This document shows, piece after piece, positions 49,599 through 58,597 of a stretch of 64,000 nucleotides of DNA. Source of the DNA: Leptospira saintgironsiae (GTDB taxonomy: Bacteria > Spirochaetota > Leptospiria > Leptospirales > Leptospiraceae); contig NZ_NPDR01000003.1 in the NCBI RefSeq assembly GCF_002811765.1, positions 372,001 through 436,000 of the forward strand, read 5' to 3'. Within the stretch, counting starts at the first letter, position 1. Each line of letters begins with the position of its first letter. The notes below the pieces were generated by a model, which saw only the letters and a list, made by a program, of their open reading frames with translations, was not told where the DNA came from and made no database searches. Both the position numbers and the translations under genes were made by a program.

Positions 49599-50444
49599 CT
49601 AATCGGACAAAAATCCATTCTCCGCCTTCTCTTTCCCCTCTAAAAACGAGACTTCTGCCTTATGACTTCTACGTGTTTGTTCTAAAAGGAATTTCCAGAA
49701 CCTTCCAGCATATAATATTAATATAATGAATGAGGAGAATACCAAAAGTATTTTAGAGAGAAGTAATATATAGAATGGCACTATATTATGATTTGGGAAA
49801 TAATACAGTTCCGTTTTGTTTTCGGAGAAGTTTTTAACATTTCCGCCATGTTTCTTATCTTCTTCAAAGAATGTTCTGACTTCTCTTATGTCCAGATCCT
49901 TGATGGGAAAGTCAGGTGTTGTTTTATATAATAGAAGTGATCCAGATTCGGAGAAGAGTAGAAAACTTCCTTGTAGTTTTAATTCTCCCCATTTAGGCAG
50001 AGGACGATAGGGAAGATTACGAAATATGTATCTAATAGAAACTGTGCCAGTCTCGAATTCGTAATATGAATCTGGGAAATTCCCCTTTTCGTAAAATAGG
50101 GTTTCCCAATCTTTTCCGGAGAATTGGATCTGCACACCTTCGAATCTTTCCAGGCTCTGCAGATCTTTTCTTAGTTTATCTAAACCTGACTTTTGGTTTT
50201 GTCTTTTGTCAGGTTTTAGATCGTTTTTTAGAAACAATTCTAAACTTTGTTCGGAGTCTTTTTTTAAGTCGGCGATATACTCGATACTTAGGTTATGGAC
50301 TATCCTTTCTTCAGCTAAAATTGGATGTCCGGACCACTCTAAAAATGAGTTTAATAACTCATCCGATGACTTTTCGGAAGCTATAAGGCTTAAGGGATAG
50401 GAGAGAAAGAAAAGCAAAAAGAAGAATCGGAAAACCTTTGACAT
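49599..50444 (-). CDS. Exported membrane-anchored hypothetical protein
   Basis: 281 aa. N-terminal signal peptide (residues 4-22, ending L-I-A-S), an extracytoplasmic domain of about 190 residues, a transmembrane helix near 226-247 (Y-I-L-L-L-S-K-I-L-L-V) and a short basic cytoplasmic tail. The domain has a S-G-S-L-L-L-Y strand and E-x-x-E-x-x-F helices; no family recognised. Type I-like topology. Divergent from the 157-aa gene at 50512. Stands alone on the minus strand, upstream of recA. Confidence 0.55.
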   Translation of the reverse strand: MSKVFRFFFLLFFLSYPLSLIASEKSSDELLNSFLEWSGHPILAEERIVHNLSIEYIADLKKDSEQSLELFLKNDLKPDKRQNQKSGLDKLRKDLQSLERFEGVQIQFSGKDWETLFYEKGNFPDSYYEFETGTVSIRYIFRNLPYRPLPKWGELKLQGSFLLFSESGSLLLYKTTPDFPIKDLDIREVRTFFEEDKKHGGNVKNFSENKTELYYFPNHNIVPFYILLLSKILLVFSSFIILILYAGRFWKFLLEQTRRSHKAEVSFLEGKEKAENGFLSD

Positions 50445-50511
50445 AGGCGGCTTTTATCCTGTATTACTCAAACATAATCGAAAACCCCAAACTGAAAAGC
50501 TTTAAAAATAT

Positions 50512-50985
50512 ATGAGCCTGTTAGAACTACATAAAATCCAAACCACCAAATCTTCCTGGCAAGACTTTGTGGAATACAGCATCCAAACTCCTTTTTATAC
50601 CGAAACAAAGGTTAAAACCCAGTCTTTGGTAGAGGCAATACAACTTACATTATTCCATGATTATCTTTCTACTTTTTCAGAGGAAGAGAAGTCGGAATTC
50701 CTTTCTTCTCCAGATTCATTCCAAACATCTGCCGAAAAGTTCGTGAATATTCTGGAGGGTGTGCGTTATTCCCAAGACGGGTACAACCAAAAGGAAAGAT
50801 CCCTATTTTTAGGAATGTTAAAGTCTCTCTTAAAAGAACATAAGGTAGATGAGAACGGAGAAAGAAAGGATCTGGAAAGATACCATTTCTATCGATGTAT
50901 CATTCGTTTTTGTTCTGATAAGGATTATATCTTTAGGGTCTACGAAAAGTATAAGTCTTATCTTTCTCAGGGCAGCGGGGTGTAA
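50512..50985 (+). CDS. Hypothetical helical protein, 157 aa
   Basis: 157 aa, soluble, mostly alpha-helical, with no signal or membrane segment. Notable are acidic N- and central helices (F-S-E-E-E-K-S-E-F) and a C-terminal R-Y-H-F-Y-R-C-I-I-R-F-C segment. No family recognised. Its TAA overlaps the ATG of the HIT gene (TAATG), so the two are translationally coupled. No good Shine-Dalgarno before ATG 50512. Confidence 0.6.
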   Translation: MSLLELHKIQTTKSSWQDFVEYSIQTPFYTETKVKTQSLVEAIQLTLFHDYLSTFSEEEKSEFLSSPDSFQTSAEKFVNILEGVRYSQDGYNQKERSLFLGMLKSLLKEHKVDENGERKDLERYHFYRCIIRFCSDKDYIFRVYEKYKSYLSQGSGV

Positions 50986-51404
50986 TGGCCCAAAAAACAT
51001 TAGTAGTATCTCCAGATTGCCCCATTTGTGCAGTGTTGCGCGGGGCAAAGATACCAGGTTTAATCCACCAAAATTCTTCTTTTATCATTCGCCATGCACC
51101 TGAAGATAAAAAAATCCCAGGTTATCTATATATAGAACCAATTTCTCATAGAGAAAAATATTCAGACTGGGACCCTAAAGAATTCAAGGACTTAGGAGAG
51201 ACTTTCCAATTTGCAACTGATTGGATACAGAAGAAGTATTCTCCTCCTAAAATATATACAGTCTTAGTTGCAGAAAAAGTAGCTCATATGCATTTTCATT
51301 TGGTTCCTAGATACGAAGATATCAAAGGACCTGAGTATATTCGACTAGTATTAGAAGGATTGGCCTCGGCTCCGGTCGGGATACCATTTCCTAAATTCGA
51401 ATGA
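50985..51404 (+). CDS. HIT-family nucleotide-binding protein
   Basis: 139 aa. Histidine-triad fold hydrolase or transferase of nucleoside phosphates. Active-site motif H-M-H-F-H-L-V-P-R (H-x-H-x-H). A Cys pair (C-P-I-C) near the N-terminus (residues about 12-15) could bind zinc as in several HIT proteins. ATG overlaps the previous stop. A gap of 51 bases follows before tldD, so the operon may be continuous but could be re-started. Confidence 0.85.
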   Translation: MAQKTLVVSPDCPICAVLRGAKIPGLIHQNSSFIIRHAPEDKKIPGYLYIEPISHREKYSDWDPKEFKDLGETFQFATDWIQKKYSPPKIYTVLVAEKVAHMHFHLVPRYEDIKGPEYIRLVLEGLASAPVGIPFPKFE

Positions 51405-51455
51405 TCCTTTTTCCTTCCGTTATTATCAAAAAATTTCTGTCTAAAGTAAAAGGTT

Positions 51456-52838
51456 ATGAATCAATCCAATATAGAAACCCTGATCGACGCGGGTAAAAAA
51501 AGAAAAGCGGACTTTGTAGAAATTTATGAAGAAGAATCCAGAAATTCTTCCATTTCGCTCAGAGACCAAAAAATAGAACAATCACTTGCAGCAACCGATT
51601 ATGGGATCGGGATAAGATTGGTATATGGAACTGATGTTTTGTATGCATACACAAGTAATGACGATCAGCAACATTTACTTTCTTTAATTCACTTACTCGC
51701 AGATTCTCGCGGAGAAGTCGCAAATGGTTCCGGAACATTCACTCTTCCTGGAGATGTTTCTAAATATTCTTTTTCTAAAAATATACATGATCCAAGAAAA
51801 GTTCCTCCATTTAGAAGGTTGGAACTCCTACAAACGGCAGACTCAGTCGCTAGAAAAGTTTCTTCTAAGATTATACAAGTAGGAGTAAGCGCTTCTGATA
51901 TAGTAACAAATGTTTTAATCGCAAACTCAGAAGGACTTTGGGTAGAAGATCTTAGGGTCAGAAGTAGATTTTTCCTATCTGTAACTGCAGAAAATAAAGG
52001 AGAAAGATTCGTAGCGAGTGAATCTCCAGGCGCTTTAAAAGGATTCGAATTTTTTGAAGGATTAGCTGTAGAAGATATCGCGCAAAAAGCTGGAGAAAGA
52101 GCGCTCTTCATGTTGGACGCAGGTTACATAGAAGGCAAAAAAATGCCTGTGGTTATGGGCAACGGTTTTGGTGGAGTAATTTTCCATGAAGCATGTGGTC
52201 ATCCTTTGGAAACGGAAGCTATTCGCAAAAAGTCTTCTCCTTTTGTAGGGAAACTAGGAGAGTCAATCGCTCAGTCTTGTCTTACAGCCTATGACGACGG
52301 AACCATTGAAGAACAATATGGTTCTTTGAAGGTAGATGATGAAGGAATGCCCACACAAAAAACTCTACTGATAGAAAACGGAATTTTAAAAGCATATTTA
52401 GCTGATAGGATCGGATCTATGGAAACAGGATCCGCTAGAACCGGAAGTGGCAGAAGAGAATCTTATCAATACGCACCTGTTTCTAGAATGAGAAACACTT
52501 ATATTGAAGCTGGAAAAGATTCTTTAGATGAGATGTTCGCATCCGTAGATTTTGGACTTTATGCAAAAAGAATGGGTGGTGGTTCAGTAAACCCAGCCAC
52601 TGGAGAATTCAATTTTGCAGTAGAAGAAGGATACGTCATCCGAAACGGAAAAATTTCAGAACCAGTAAGAGGCGCTACTCTGATTGGTAAAGGCCATGAA
52701 ATTCTTCCTAAAATTTCTATGGTTGGAAAAGACTTGGAATTGGCTGCGGGGACCTGTGGTGCTTCTTCCGGTTCTATCCCTGTAACTGTAGGACAACCTT
52801 CACTGAAAGTGGATGAGATCCTAGTGGGGGGAAGATAA
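51456..52838 (+). CDS. tldD: Metalloprotease TldD
   Basis: 460 aa. Subunit of the heterodimeric TldD/TldE zinc protease, known in E. coli to cut unfolded peptides and mature microcin B17. Zinc/active-site motif F-H-E-A-C-G-H at 243-249 (H244, E245, H249), then G-S-M-E-T-G-S-A-R-T-G-S-G-R and the C-terminal C-G-A-S-S-G-S-I-P-V-T-V-G-Q. Stop TAA overlaps the TldE ATG (TAATG), as expected for the paired subunits. Confidence 0.92.
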   Translation: MNQSNIETLIDAGKKRKADFVEIYEEESRNSSISLRDQKIEQSLAATDYGIGIRLVYGTDVLYAYTSNDDQQHLLSLIHLLADSRGEVANGSGTFTLPGDVSKYSFSKNIHDPRKVPPFRRLELLQTADSVARKVSSKIIQVGVSASDIVTNVLIANSEGLWVEDLRVRSRFFLSVTAENKGERFVASESPGALKGFEFFEGLAVEDIAQKAGERALFMLDAGYIEGKKMPVVMGNGFGGVIFHEACGHPLETEAIRKKSSPFVGKLGESIAQSCLTAYDDGTIEEQYGSLKVDDEGMPTQKTLLIENGILKAYLADRIGSMETGSARTGSGRRESYQYAPVSRMRNTYIEAGKDSLDEMFASVDFGLYAKRMGGGSVNPATGEFNFAVEEGYVIRNGKISEPVRGATLIGKGHEILPKISMVGKDLELAAGTCGASSGSIPVTVGQPSLKVDEILVGGR

Positions 52839-54175
52839 TGGATTTGGAACAAGCTGCCGGATTCGTATTGGAAGAAGGAAAACGTTATGGAATTGATTCC
52901 TTCGACCTGATCGCCACTGACTCGGAAGACATTGGGATAGAAGTATTCAAAGGTAGGATTGTTTCCACAGAAACTTCTCGTTCCAGAGGAGTTGGTATCC
53001 GAGTTCTGAACAATTCTCGTCCTGGATATTCTTACAGCGAACGTTTTAGTAAAGAAGCTCTTTCCCAAATGGTAAGAGATGCAATGGACCAAACAGAGAT
53101 CACTGATCCGTTGGACATGGAACTTCCTGGGCCAAAACCATTGGCAGAAGTGGATCTAAAACATTATAATCCTGCATTAGAAAAATTGGATTTTGCATGG
53201 ATGAGAGAACAAGGCTTAGCATTAGACCAGGCTTCTTGGGAATCAGATAAAAGGGTCGAAAATGTTCCTCATGTAGGAGTAGGAAAAAGTTCCACTCAAA
53301 GTTTGATCGCAAACTCAAAAGGTGTATTTGTTAAAAAAGAATCCAATGTTGCTTATCTTGGAACAGGCCTAGTCGTTGCAGAAGGTGATATTAAGAAGAT
53401 GGGAAGTTATTACCGTTCGGGTAGAGATATTTCCCAATTCGATCCATCCTATATCGCAAAAGAAGCGGCTTACAGAGGAACTGAACTTTTAGGAGCGAAA
53501 CCTCTATCGAGTGGAGTGTATACTATCGTTTTAGGAAATCGTATCAGTCCTCAGATTTTTGGAATGTTCTCTTCTCCTTATTTTGCAGATGCGGTCCAAA
53601 AAGGATCTTCTCGTTTAGTTGGAAAACTTGGTAACGAGGTTGCCTCTTCTGCATTAAGTATTTATTGTGAAGCTCATACTCCAGATTATCCTGGATCTCG
53701 TTTGGTTGATGCAGAAGGAATTCCAACATCAGCTCGCACCAAAGTTTTGGAAAACGGTATTCTTAAATCTTATCTATATAATTTAGAATCCGCCAAAAAG
53801 GATAATGTGCTTCCAACGGGTCACGGAGTTCGTTCTTATTCAGGAAGAGCAGGCACCTCCTTTTCTAATATGATAGTTCCTTTGGGCAATAAAACCAGAG
53901 ATGAATTATTGGCATCCGATTCTCATTGTATTTTGGTAACTAAGTTGGAAGGTGGAGCAGGTTGTAGTGCAGTTTCCGGAGAAATTTCTATAGGGGTCCA
54001 AGGGATCTATTATAAAAATGGAAAACCGGAACATGCAGTGGATCGTATTACAATGAATACGAACTACTTTGATCTACTTCATAAGATCCAAGGGATTTCC
54101 AACGAATATTCTGACAGTTATTCTTCTATCAAGGTCCCTGATATTTTGATCTCAGAAATTCACGTAGCAGGTTGA
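52838..54175 (+). CDS. tldE: TldE/PmbA-type subunit
   Basis: 445 aa. Partner of TldD, lacking the metal motif as in other TldE/PmbA proteins. The G-I-E-V-F-K-G-R-I N-terminal strand, G-V-G-I-R-V-L, the G-T-S-F-S-N-M-I-V segment and the G-A-G-C-S-A-V-S-G-E-I-S-I-G-V-Q motif near the C-terminus belong to this family. ATG overlaps the tldD stop. The downstream MoxR gene overlaps its stop by a few bases. Confidence 0.88.
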   Translation: MDLEQAAGFVLEEGKRYGIDSFDLIATDSEDIGIEVFKGRIVSTETSRSRGVGIRVLNNSRPGYSYSERFSKEALSQMVRDAMDQTEITDPLDMELPGPKPLAEVDLKHYNPALEKLDFAWMREQGLALDQASWESDKRVENVPHVGVGKSSTQSLIANSKGVFVKKESNVAYLGTGLVVAEGDIKKMGSYYRSGRDISQFDPSYIAKEAAYRGTELLGAKPLSSGVYTIVLGNRISPQIFGMFSSPYFADAVQKGSSRLVGKLGNEVASSALSIYCEAHTPDYPGSRLVDAEGIPTSARTKVLENGILKSYLYNLESAKKDNVLPTGHGVRSYSGRAGTSFSNMIVPLGNKTRDELLASDSHCILVTKLEGGAGCSAVSGEISIGVQGIYYKNGKPEHAVDRITMNTNYFDLLHKIQGISNEYSDSYSSIKVPDILISEIHVAG

Positions 54176-54177
54176 TC

Positions 54178-54981
54178 ATGTCCGAAGAAAGAAACACGCC
54201 CGAAACATACTTACTCTCAAAAGAATTAGAAGAAGCAGTCCAAGTTGCTGAGATCACTGCAAGACCTTTATTGTTAAAAGGGGAACCAGGAACTGGAAAA
54301 TCACTTTTAGCAGATTATCTATCCTTCAAGACCAAAAAAACATTATACTCTTGGCATGTAAAATCCACCTCTCTTGCAAAAGAAGGTTTATATTTTTATG
54401 ATGCAGTTTCTAGGCTAAACGATTCCAGATTTACGGAAGATAAGGAGAAGGTCCGTAATATCGAAAATTATATCAGATTGGGCGCTCTTGGGGAAGCATT
54501 CTCTGCGACTGAACCTTCTGTAGTATTAATAGATGAAATAGACAAAGCTGATATAGAATTCCCGAACGATCTACTTTTAGAATTGGACAGAATGGAATTT
54601 GTGATCCAGGAAACAGGTCGTAAGATCAAGGCTGTCAATAGGCCTTTAACTCTCATCACTTCTAATAATGAAAAAGAACTTCCGGCGGCATTTTTGAGAC
54701 GATGTATCTTTCATTATATAGATTTTCCAGAACCGGCATTTATGGCGGATATAGTATCTTCTCATTTTCCTAAGATTGAATCTTCGCTTTTGAAAAGAGC
54801 ACTCGAGTCCTTTTATGTGATCCGAACCATGGATGATATGAAAAAAAAGCCGGGCACTAGCGAACTACTGGATTGGATACAAATTCTAATTCATATGGGT
54901 GCAAAACTTCCGGAAGACGGCAGAATTCCATATATAGGCGCTCTTGTGAAAAATGAAGAGGATCTGAAATTGTTCAGGTAA
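54178..54981 (+). CDS. MoxR-type AAA+ ATPase
   Basis: 267 aa from ATG 54178 (a TTG at 54172 is also possible but would overlap the tldE stop). Walker A G-E-P-G-T-G-K-S at 35-42, Walker B V-V-L-I-D-E at 115-120, sensor 1 L-I-T-S-N-N and an arginine-finger segment A-F-L-R-R-C. MoxR proteins act as chaperones that insert cofactors or activate partners, together with VWA proteins such as the gene 6 bases downstream. Confidence 0.85.
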   Translation: MSEERNTPETYLLSKELEEAVQVAEITARPLLLKGEPGTGKSLLADYLSFKTKKTLYSWHVKSTSLAKEGLYFYDAVSRLNDSRFTEDKEKVRNIENYIRLGALGEAFSATEPSVVLIDEIDKADIEFPNDLLLELDRMEFVIQETGRKIKAVNRPLTLITSNNEKELPAAFLRRCIFHYIDFPEPAFMADIVSSHFPKIESSLLKRALESFYVIRTMDDMKKKPGTSELLDWIQILIHMGAKLPEDGRIPYIGALVKNEEDLKLFR

Positions 54982-54986
54982 AGAAC

Positions 54987-56177
54987 TTGTTTTTCCCTTT
55001 TTTCTACAGGCTAAAATCATCTGGGGTTCCAATCTCCACTGTGGAACTTTTGGATTTCCTTAAAGCAACTGATACACTTACCAAGAACAAAACATTTCTT
55101 TCTTTAAATGAGTTCTATAGAGTTTCCAGACTCTGTCTAGTAAAAGACGTTAAATATTACGACGCATTTGATCTTGTATTTACCGAATTATTCGGAGAAA
55201 GAGGTGTGCTTAAAGAATCTTTCCGTAAGGAAATGATGGATTGGCTTTCTACAATATTCGAAAATCCGAATAAACTCCCCCCAGGTATGATCCCTCCAGA
55301 AGAACTCTGGAAAGAGTTTTTAGATAGACTCCAAAATCAAAAAGGAGAACACCATGGCGGGAACAAATGGATCGGCACTGGAGGAAGTTCTCCTTTCGGA
55401 CATTCCGGAGTAAATCCAGGAGGAGTACGAATCGGTGGAGAAGGCGGTGGAAAGTCAGCTGTCTTCCAAGCGATGGAAAGAAAGTATAAGGACTACAGAA
55501 CAGACGAACAGCTGGATGTTCGACAAATTAAGATTGCACTTAAAAAACTCAGGAACTTAAGGAAGGAAGGTATCCCAGAGTTTCATCTTCCTAAAACTGT
55601 GGATGCAACTTGCAAGAATGCAGGAGATCCTGAGCTTGTATTTGATCGAACCAGAAAGAATGGGATCAAAGTATTACTTTTAATGGATACTGGTGGGAGT
55701 ATGACTCCTTACGCTGAGAGAGTAAGTAAACTATTTTCGGCAGCTCACCAGATGAATCATTTTAAGGAATTTGGACATTATTATTTTCATAATTCTGTTT
55801 ACGATTCAGTATATCCTAAGGGAGATCTTCGATATCCTGTTCCTCTAAAAAATCTTTTTAAAAAACATAAAGACGATACAAAGGTAATCATAGTGGGGGA
55901 TGCCTATATGGCTCCTTATGAACTTTTGGATCCTTCTTACGGATTCTATCATTCTAGGTTTAGGCAGGAGTCAAAACTTCCTGAACATCCAGAATCAGGA
56001 CTGGATAGTTTTAAACGGATCAAATCCCACTGGGCCGACACGATCTGGATGAATCCTGAACCGAAAAGATATTGGGACGCTCCTACCATCTACGAACTCA
56101 AAAAAGTATTTCCAATGTTTTTCTTAAGTGTAGATGGATTGGAAGATGGGATACGAGAACTTTTAGGGAAAAGATAA
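54987..56177 (+). CDS. VWA-domain protein (CoxE-like)
   Basis: 396 aa. N-terminal helical domain to about residue 120, Gly-rich linker at 123-155, then a von Willebrand A domain from about 225. Its MIDAS is D234-T-G-G-S238-M; the middle residue of D-x-S-x-S is Gly, so the metal site is slightly altered. The fold then continues to a W-M-N-P-E-P-K-R-Y-W segment and the end. Matches the CoxE/MoxR-partner class. TTG start at 54987 has only a weak upstream purine run (GGTAAAGAA). Stops abut those of the convergent YceI gene (TAATTA). Confidence 0.78.
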   Translation: MFFPFFYRLKSSGVPISTVELLDFLKATDTLTKNKTFLSLNEFYRVSRLCLVKDVKYYDAFDLVFTELFGERGVLKESFRKEMMDWLSTIFENPNKLPPGMIPPEELWKEFLDRLQNQKGEHHGGNKWIGTGGSSPFGHSGVNPGGVRIGGEGGGKSAVFQAMERKYKDYRTDEQLDVRQIKIALKKLRNLRKEGIPEFHLPKTVDATCKNAGDPELVFDRTRKNGIKVLLLMDTGGSMTPYAERVSKLFSAAHQMNHFKEFGHYYFHNSVYDSVYPKGDLRYPVPLKNLFKKHKDDTKVIIVGDAYMAPYELLDPSYGFYHSRFRQESKLPEHPESGLDSFKRIKSHWADTIWMNPEPKRYWDAPTIYELKKVFPMFFLSVDGLEDGIRELLGKR

Positions 56178-56723
56178 TTAAGGTTTTAGAATGAACCTAT
56201 AATCAATACTTACCTCGTCCTTTGCGGTCGCAAATAGTAAACTAGGTCTTTCCACATCAAAATCACTCATCAAAACTTGGAATTTTCCGGAAAGGATAGT
56301 TTCTTGCCCTTCTTTCTGAATTGTCGCCAGTGTCTTAACTGTTTTAGTCTTACCCTTAACTGTCAAATTTCCAGTGATTGTCCATTCATTCTCTTTCGCA
56401 GTAATAGATGTACTTATAAAACTGATATTGGTTATTGTAGGATATCCTAGAGACTCTATAATATGCTCATCTCTATTTTCATCCCCGGATTTAATTTGGG
56501 AAATTGGGATCTCTATTTTTACAAGTTTAGGGATTTGTAAACCATTTGCACCTTGAGTTAATATCATAGGACTCACAATAGCGCCGGAACATTTTCCATT
56601 CACCGTTTTGAAAGGATGGATTGCTATAAAATTGATAATAGATTCTTGCAGTTTTAATTCTTCTGAAAAAATCGAAGAGACACTTAATAAGAACAAAATC
56701 AGAAAACGTAAAAGATAAGACAC
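56178..56723 (-). CDS. YceI-family exported protein
   Basis: 181 aa from a GTG at 56723, chosen because AAGGAG stands 6-7 bases upstream and a signal peptide (L-L-R-F-L-I-L-F-L-L-S) starts directly. Lipid-binding YceI fold: F-K-T-V-N-G-K, Y-P-T-I-T-N-I-S-F, L-T-V-K-G-K-T-K-T-V and a final S-I-D-Y-R-F. Such proteins bind isoprenoids (e.g. octaprenyl compounds) in the periplasm and are often next to cytochrome b561-type proteins, as the upstream membrane gene may be. Gap to that gene is about 10 bases. Confidence 0.75.
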   Translation of the reverse strand: MSYLLRFLILFLLSVSSIFSEELKLQESIINFIAIHPFKTVNGKCSGAIVSPMILTQGANGLQIPKLVKIEIPISQIKSGDENRDEHIIESLGYPTITNISFISTSITAKENEWTITGNLTVKGKTKTVKTLATIQKEGQETILSGKFQVLMSDFDVERPSLLFATAKDEVSIDYRFILKP

Positions 56724-56733
56724 AAAATACTCC

Positions 56734-57456
56734 TTAAAAATAAAAAACTGCGATAGAGACACTAAATGCACCAAAACCAGCCCAGCCAACCGCTCTCATT
56801 TCATTTGCGGCACTCGGACCTTCTTTAGATATTCTTTCTCCAATGAATGGAAGAGCAAGCATTGCAGGCAAATGGATCCAAATCATTGCCTTATGAGTGA
56901 ATATTGTACTAAGTCCAGGTTCTCTTTCTAAACTTTTGGAAGGGGAGAAGAATGCAAGTCCTGCAGTCACTGCATACAAAGTAAAGGTTGTTCCTGCCAA
57001 AGCAGAATGCATACTCCCGGAAGATTCTGAATCCCAGGGAGAAGCTTTCATAAGAGCAGTATATAAAATTAGATTCTTTTGTGGATCAGTGATGAGTAAA
57101 TAATTTGCGTAAGGTTCGTATTCCCTTTTAAGATTGGAGAGCGCTTGTTCTCCCACTATATTCGTAGCAAGCCAAAAACCCCAGGTCAAAAGACCTAAAC
57201 CTTGGTGCCAGTCGAGTAGAGAACGACGTAATTCCACACGTTCTTTTTCCTTTTGTAAATCCTTTGGCTCAGCAGTATTTAAAGTAGAAGATTCCTGGTT
57301 ATAAAATTTGGGCGAATATTTAGAATAATCAGGAGTTAAAGGATTAACCTCTGACCACCCAGAAAAATCATTATAAACGTACGGAGAAGAATGTAAGATC
57401 GTGCTCGTGCAAAAAAGAAAAACAATAGAGAAGAATATTTTCTTTTCGAAAGCCAT
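56734..57456 (-). CDS. Membrane protein with conserved histidines
   Basis: 240 aa from ATG 57456. Signal peptide or first helix (I-F-F-S-I-V-F-L-F-C), then about four transmembrane segments carrying histidines that could ligate heme: W-H-Q-G-L-G-L-L-T-W, S-M-H-S-A-L-A-G-T and F-T-H-K-A-M-I-W-I-H-L-P-A. The arrangement recalls cytochrome b561-like domains, and the neighbour is YceI, a known pairing, but I do not recognise the family with certainty. Two-gene minus operon. Confidence 0.55.
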   Translation of the reverse strand: MAFEKKIFFSIVFLFCTSTILHSSPYVYNDFSGWSEVNPLTPDYSKYSPKFYNQESSTLNTAEPKDLQKEKERVELRRSLLDWHQGLGLLTWGFWLATNIVGEQALSNLKREYEPYANYLLITDPQKNLILYTALMKASPWDSESSGSMHSALAGTTFTLYAVTAGLAFFSPSKSLEREPGLSTIFTHKAMIWIHLPAMLALPFIGERISKEGPSAANEMRAVGWAGFGAFSVSIAVFYF

Positions 57457-57602
57457 ATCTGATTTATAAAACGAATTATAAAAAAGAAAATCACTATTTT
57501 TGGGAAGTGACAAAAAGCAATAAACGACTTGGTTTTTGGAACGAATGAAAAGGTAAAAAATCCTTATCGACGATCAGAGGATTTTGAGAATGTGTTTCTA
57601 TC

Positions 57603-57788
57603 TTATCTTTTAGTCTGTACTTTTCTAAGTACTTCCGTAACTGCCTGGGTATATCCGTCATAAACACCTTTATCATAATCAGAAAGGGTTTTGTAATTTA
57701 AACCGGAAAATTCTTTTAGAAGTTTGGAAAGTTCTTCTTCTATTATATTTTTGCGAATATATACTGTTTCGAAATGGTTCGGATGCAT
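57603..57788 (-). CDS. Small hypothetical protein, 61 aa
   Basis: 61 aa, soluble, helical (E-E-E-L-S-K-L-L-K-E-F) with a C-terminal G-V-Y-D-G-Y-T-Q-A-V-T-E-V-L segment. Starts 5 bases after the SprT-like protein's stop on the same strand, supporting an operon. A second overlapping frame (57494-57676) has no such support. No family recognised. Confidence 0.5.
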   Translation of the reverse strand: MHPNHFETVYIRKNIIEEELSKLLKEFSGLNYKTLSDYDKGVYDGYTQAVTEVLRKVQTKR

Positions 57789-57793
57789 AAAGT

Positions 57794-58597
57794 TTATCCG
57801 TAAAATTCTGATTTAAGCCTAAGGCCGATTTCTCTTTGGTTTTTTATTAGAAACTTAGGATATTCCATTTTCAACCAATTTATGGCCTCTCTGTATCTAA
57901 CGTATTCTTTTTCCTTACGTTTGAATTCGGGGCTATGGATTGAGTTTTGGCCGTTTTTGACTCGGCTAGGAAGAATATGATGTAGAATTTCGTGATGTAC
58001 CACGTGCTCCAGGACGTAAAGTGGAACGTCTGTATGGTCAAGAATTGGGCTGATACGTATATTCATATTCCGTTTTTCGTAACTACCCAGTCTTCTTTTT
58101 CCCAACCGATCTGCCCAGCCAATGGACAAAAGTTTTGCATCCATTTTAGGAAAATAGAAAGAAGAAATTTTTTCTAAAATTACCTTTAGATCGTAAGCTA
58201 CCCCGGTTTCCTTTAATTTTTTAAAATTTGTAAGCTCGGACTCTGGAAGTGAATTTAGGAATTCGGCAACTTCTTCTTTCCAGGCTGGCTTTGGTTTGAG
58301 TCCCAACAATTTAGAAATGAGTAATGAAACAAAGGATAATATTGTCTCTTCTCTTGCATCCATTAAGGAAGTATGAAATTTGGCTCTCAAAAGACCATTA
58401 TGGTAAGATACAGAATGATTTCCGTTTTTATATGGATAAAATTTAATTTCTACGGAACGGACCTGGCTTTCTTTAAAACGCCTGGATTTAATTTTTAAGG
58501 AATCCCAAATAGAAACCAGAAGTTCTTCCCAGTTTCGATCTGGACTCGAATCAGGAACCGAAAAACTCTCTAAGTCTCTTTCTGGCATCTGAATCAT
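57794..58597 (-). CDS. SprT/YgjP-like zinc metallopeptidase
   Basis: 267 aa. H202-E203-x-x-H206 (H-H-E-I-L-H-H) with a third histidine in H-S-P-E-F (H221) follow the SprT/YgjP pattern of a zinc protease. N-terminal 150 residues are not assigned. SprT-like proteases cut DNA-protein crosslinks in eukaryotes; the bacterial role is open. Start overlaps the UvrD-type helicase end by 47 bases, which fits a DNA-repair link but is only positional. Confidence 0.65.
   Translation of the reverse strand: MIQMPERDLESFSVPDSSPDRNWEELLVSIWDSLKIKSRRFKESQVRSVEIKFYPYKNGNHSVSYHNGLLRAKFHTSLMDAREETILSFVSLLISKLLGLKPKPAWKEEVAEFLNSLPESELTNFKKLKETGVAYDLKVILEKISSFYFPKMDAKLLSIGWADRLGKRRLGSYEKRNMNIRISPILDHTDVPLYVLEHVVHHEILHHILPSRVKNGQNSIHSPEFKRKEKEYVRYREAINWLKMEYPKFLIKNQREIGLRLKSEFYG

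Noticed and set aside
57494..57676. 60-codon frame beside the small gene at 57603
   Set aside because: Overlaps the better-supported 61-codon gene in another frame; no ribosome site.
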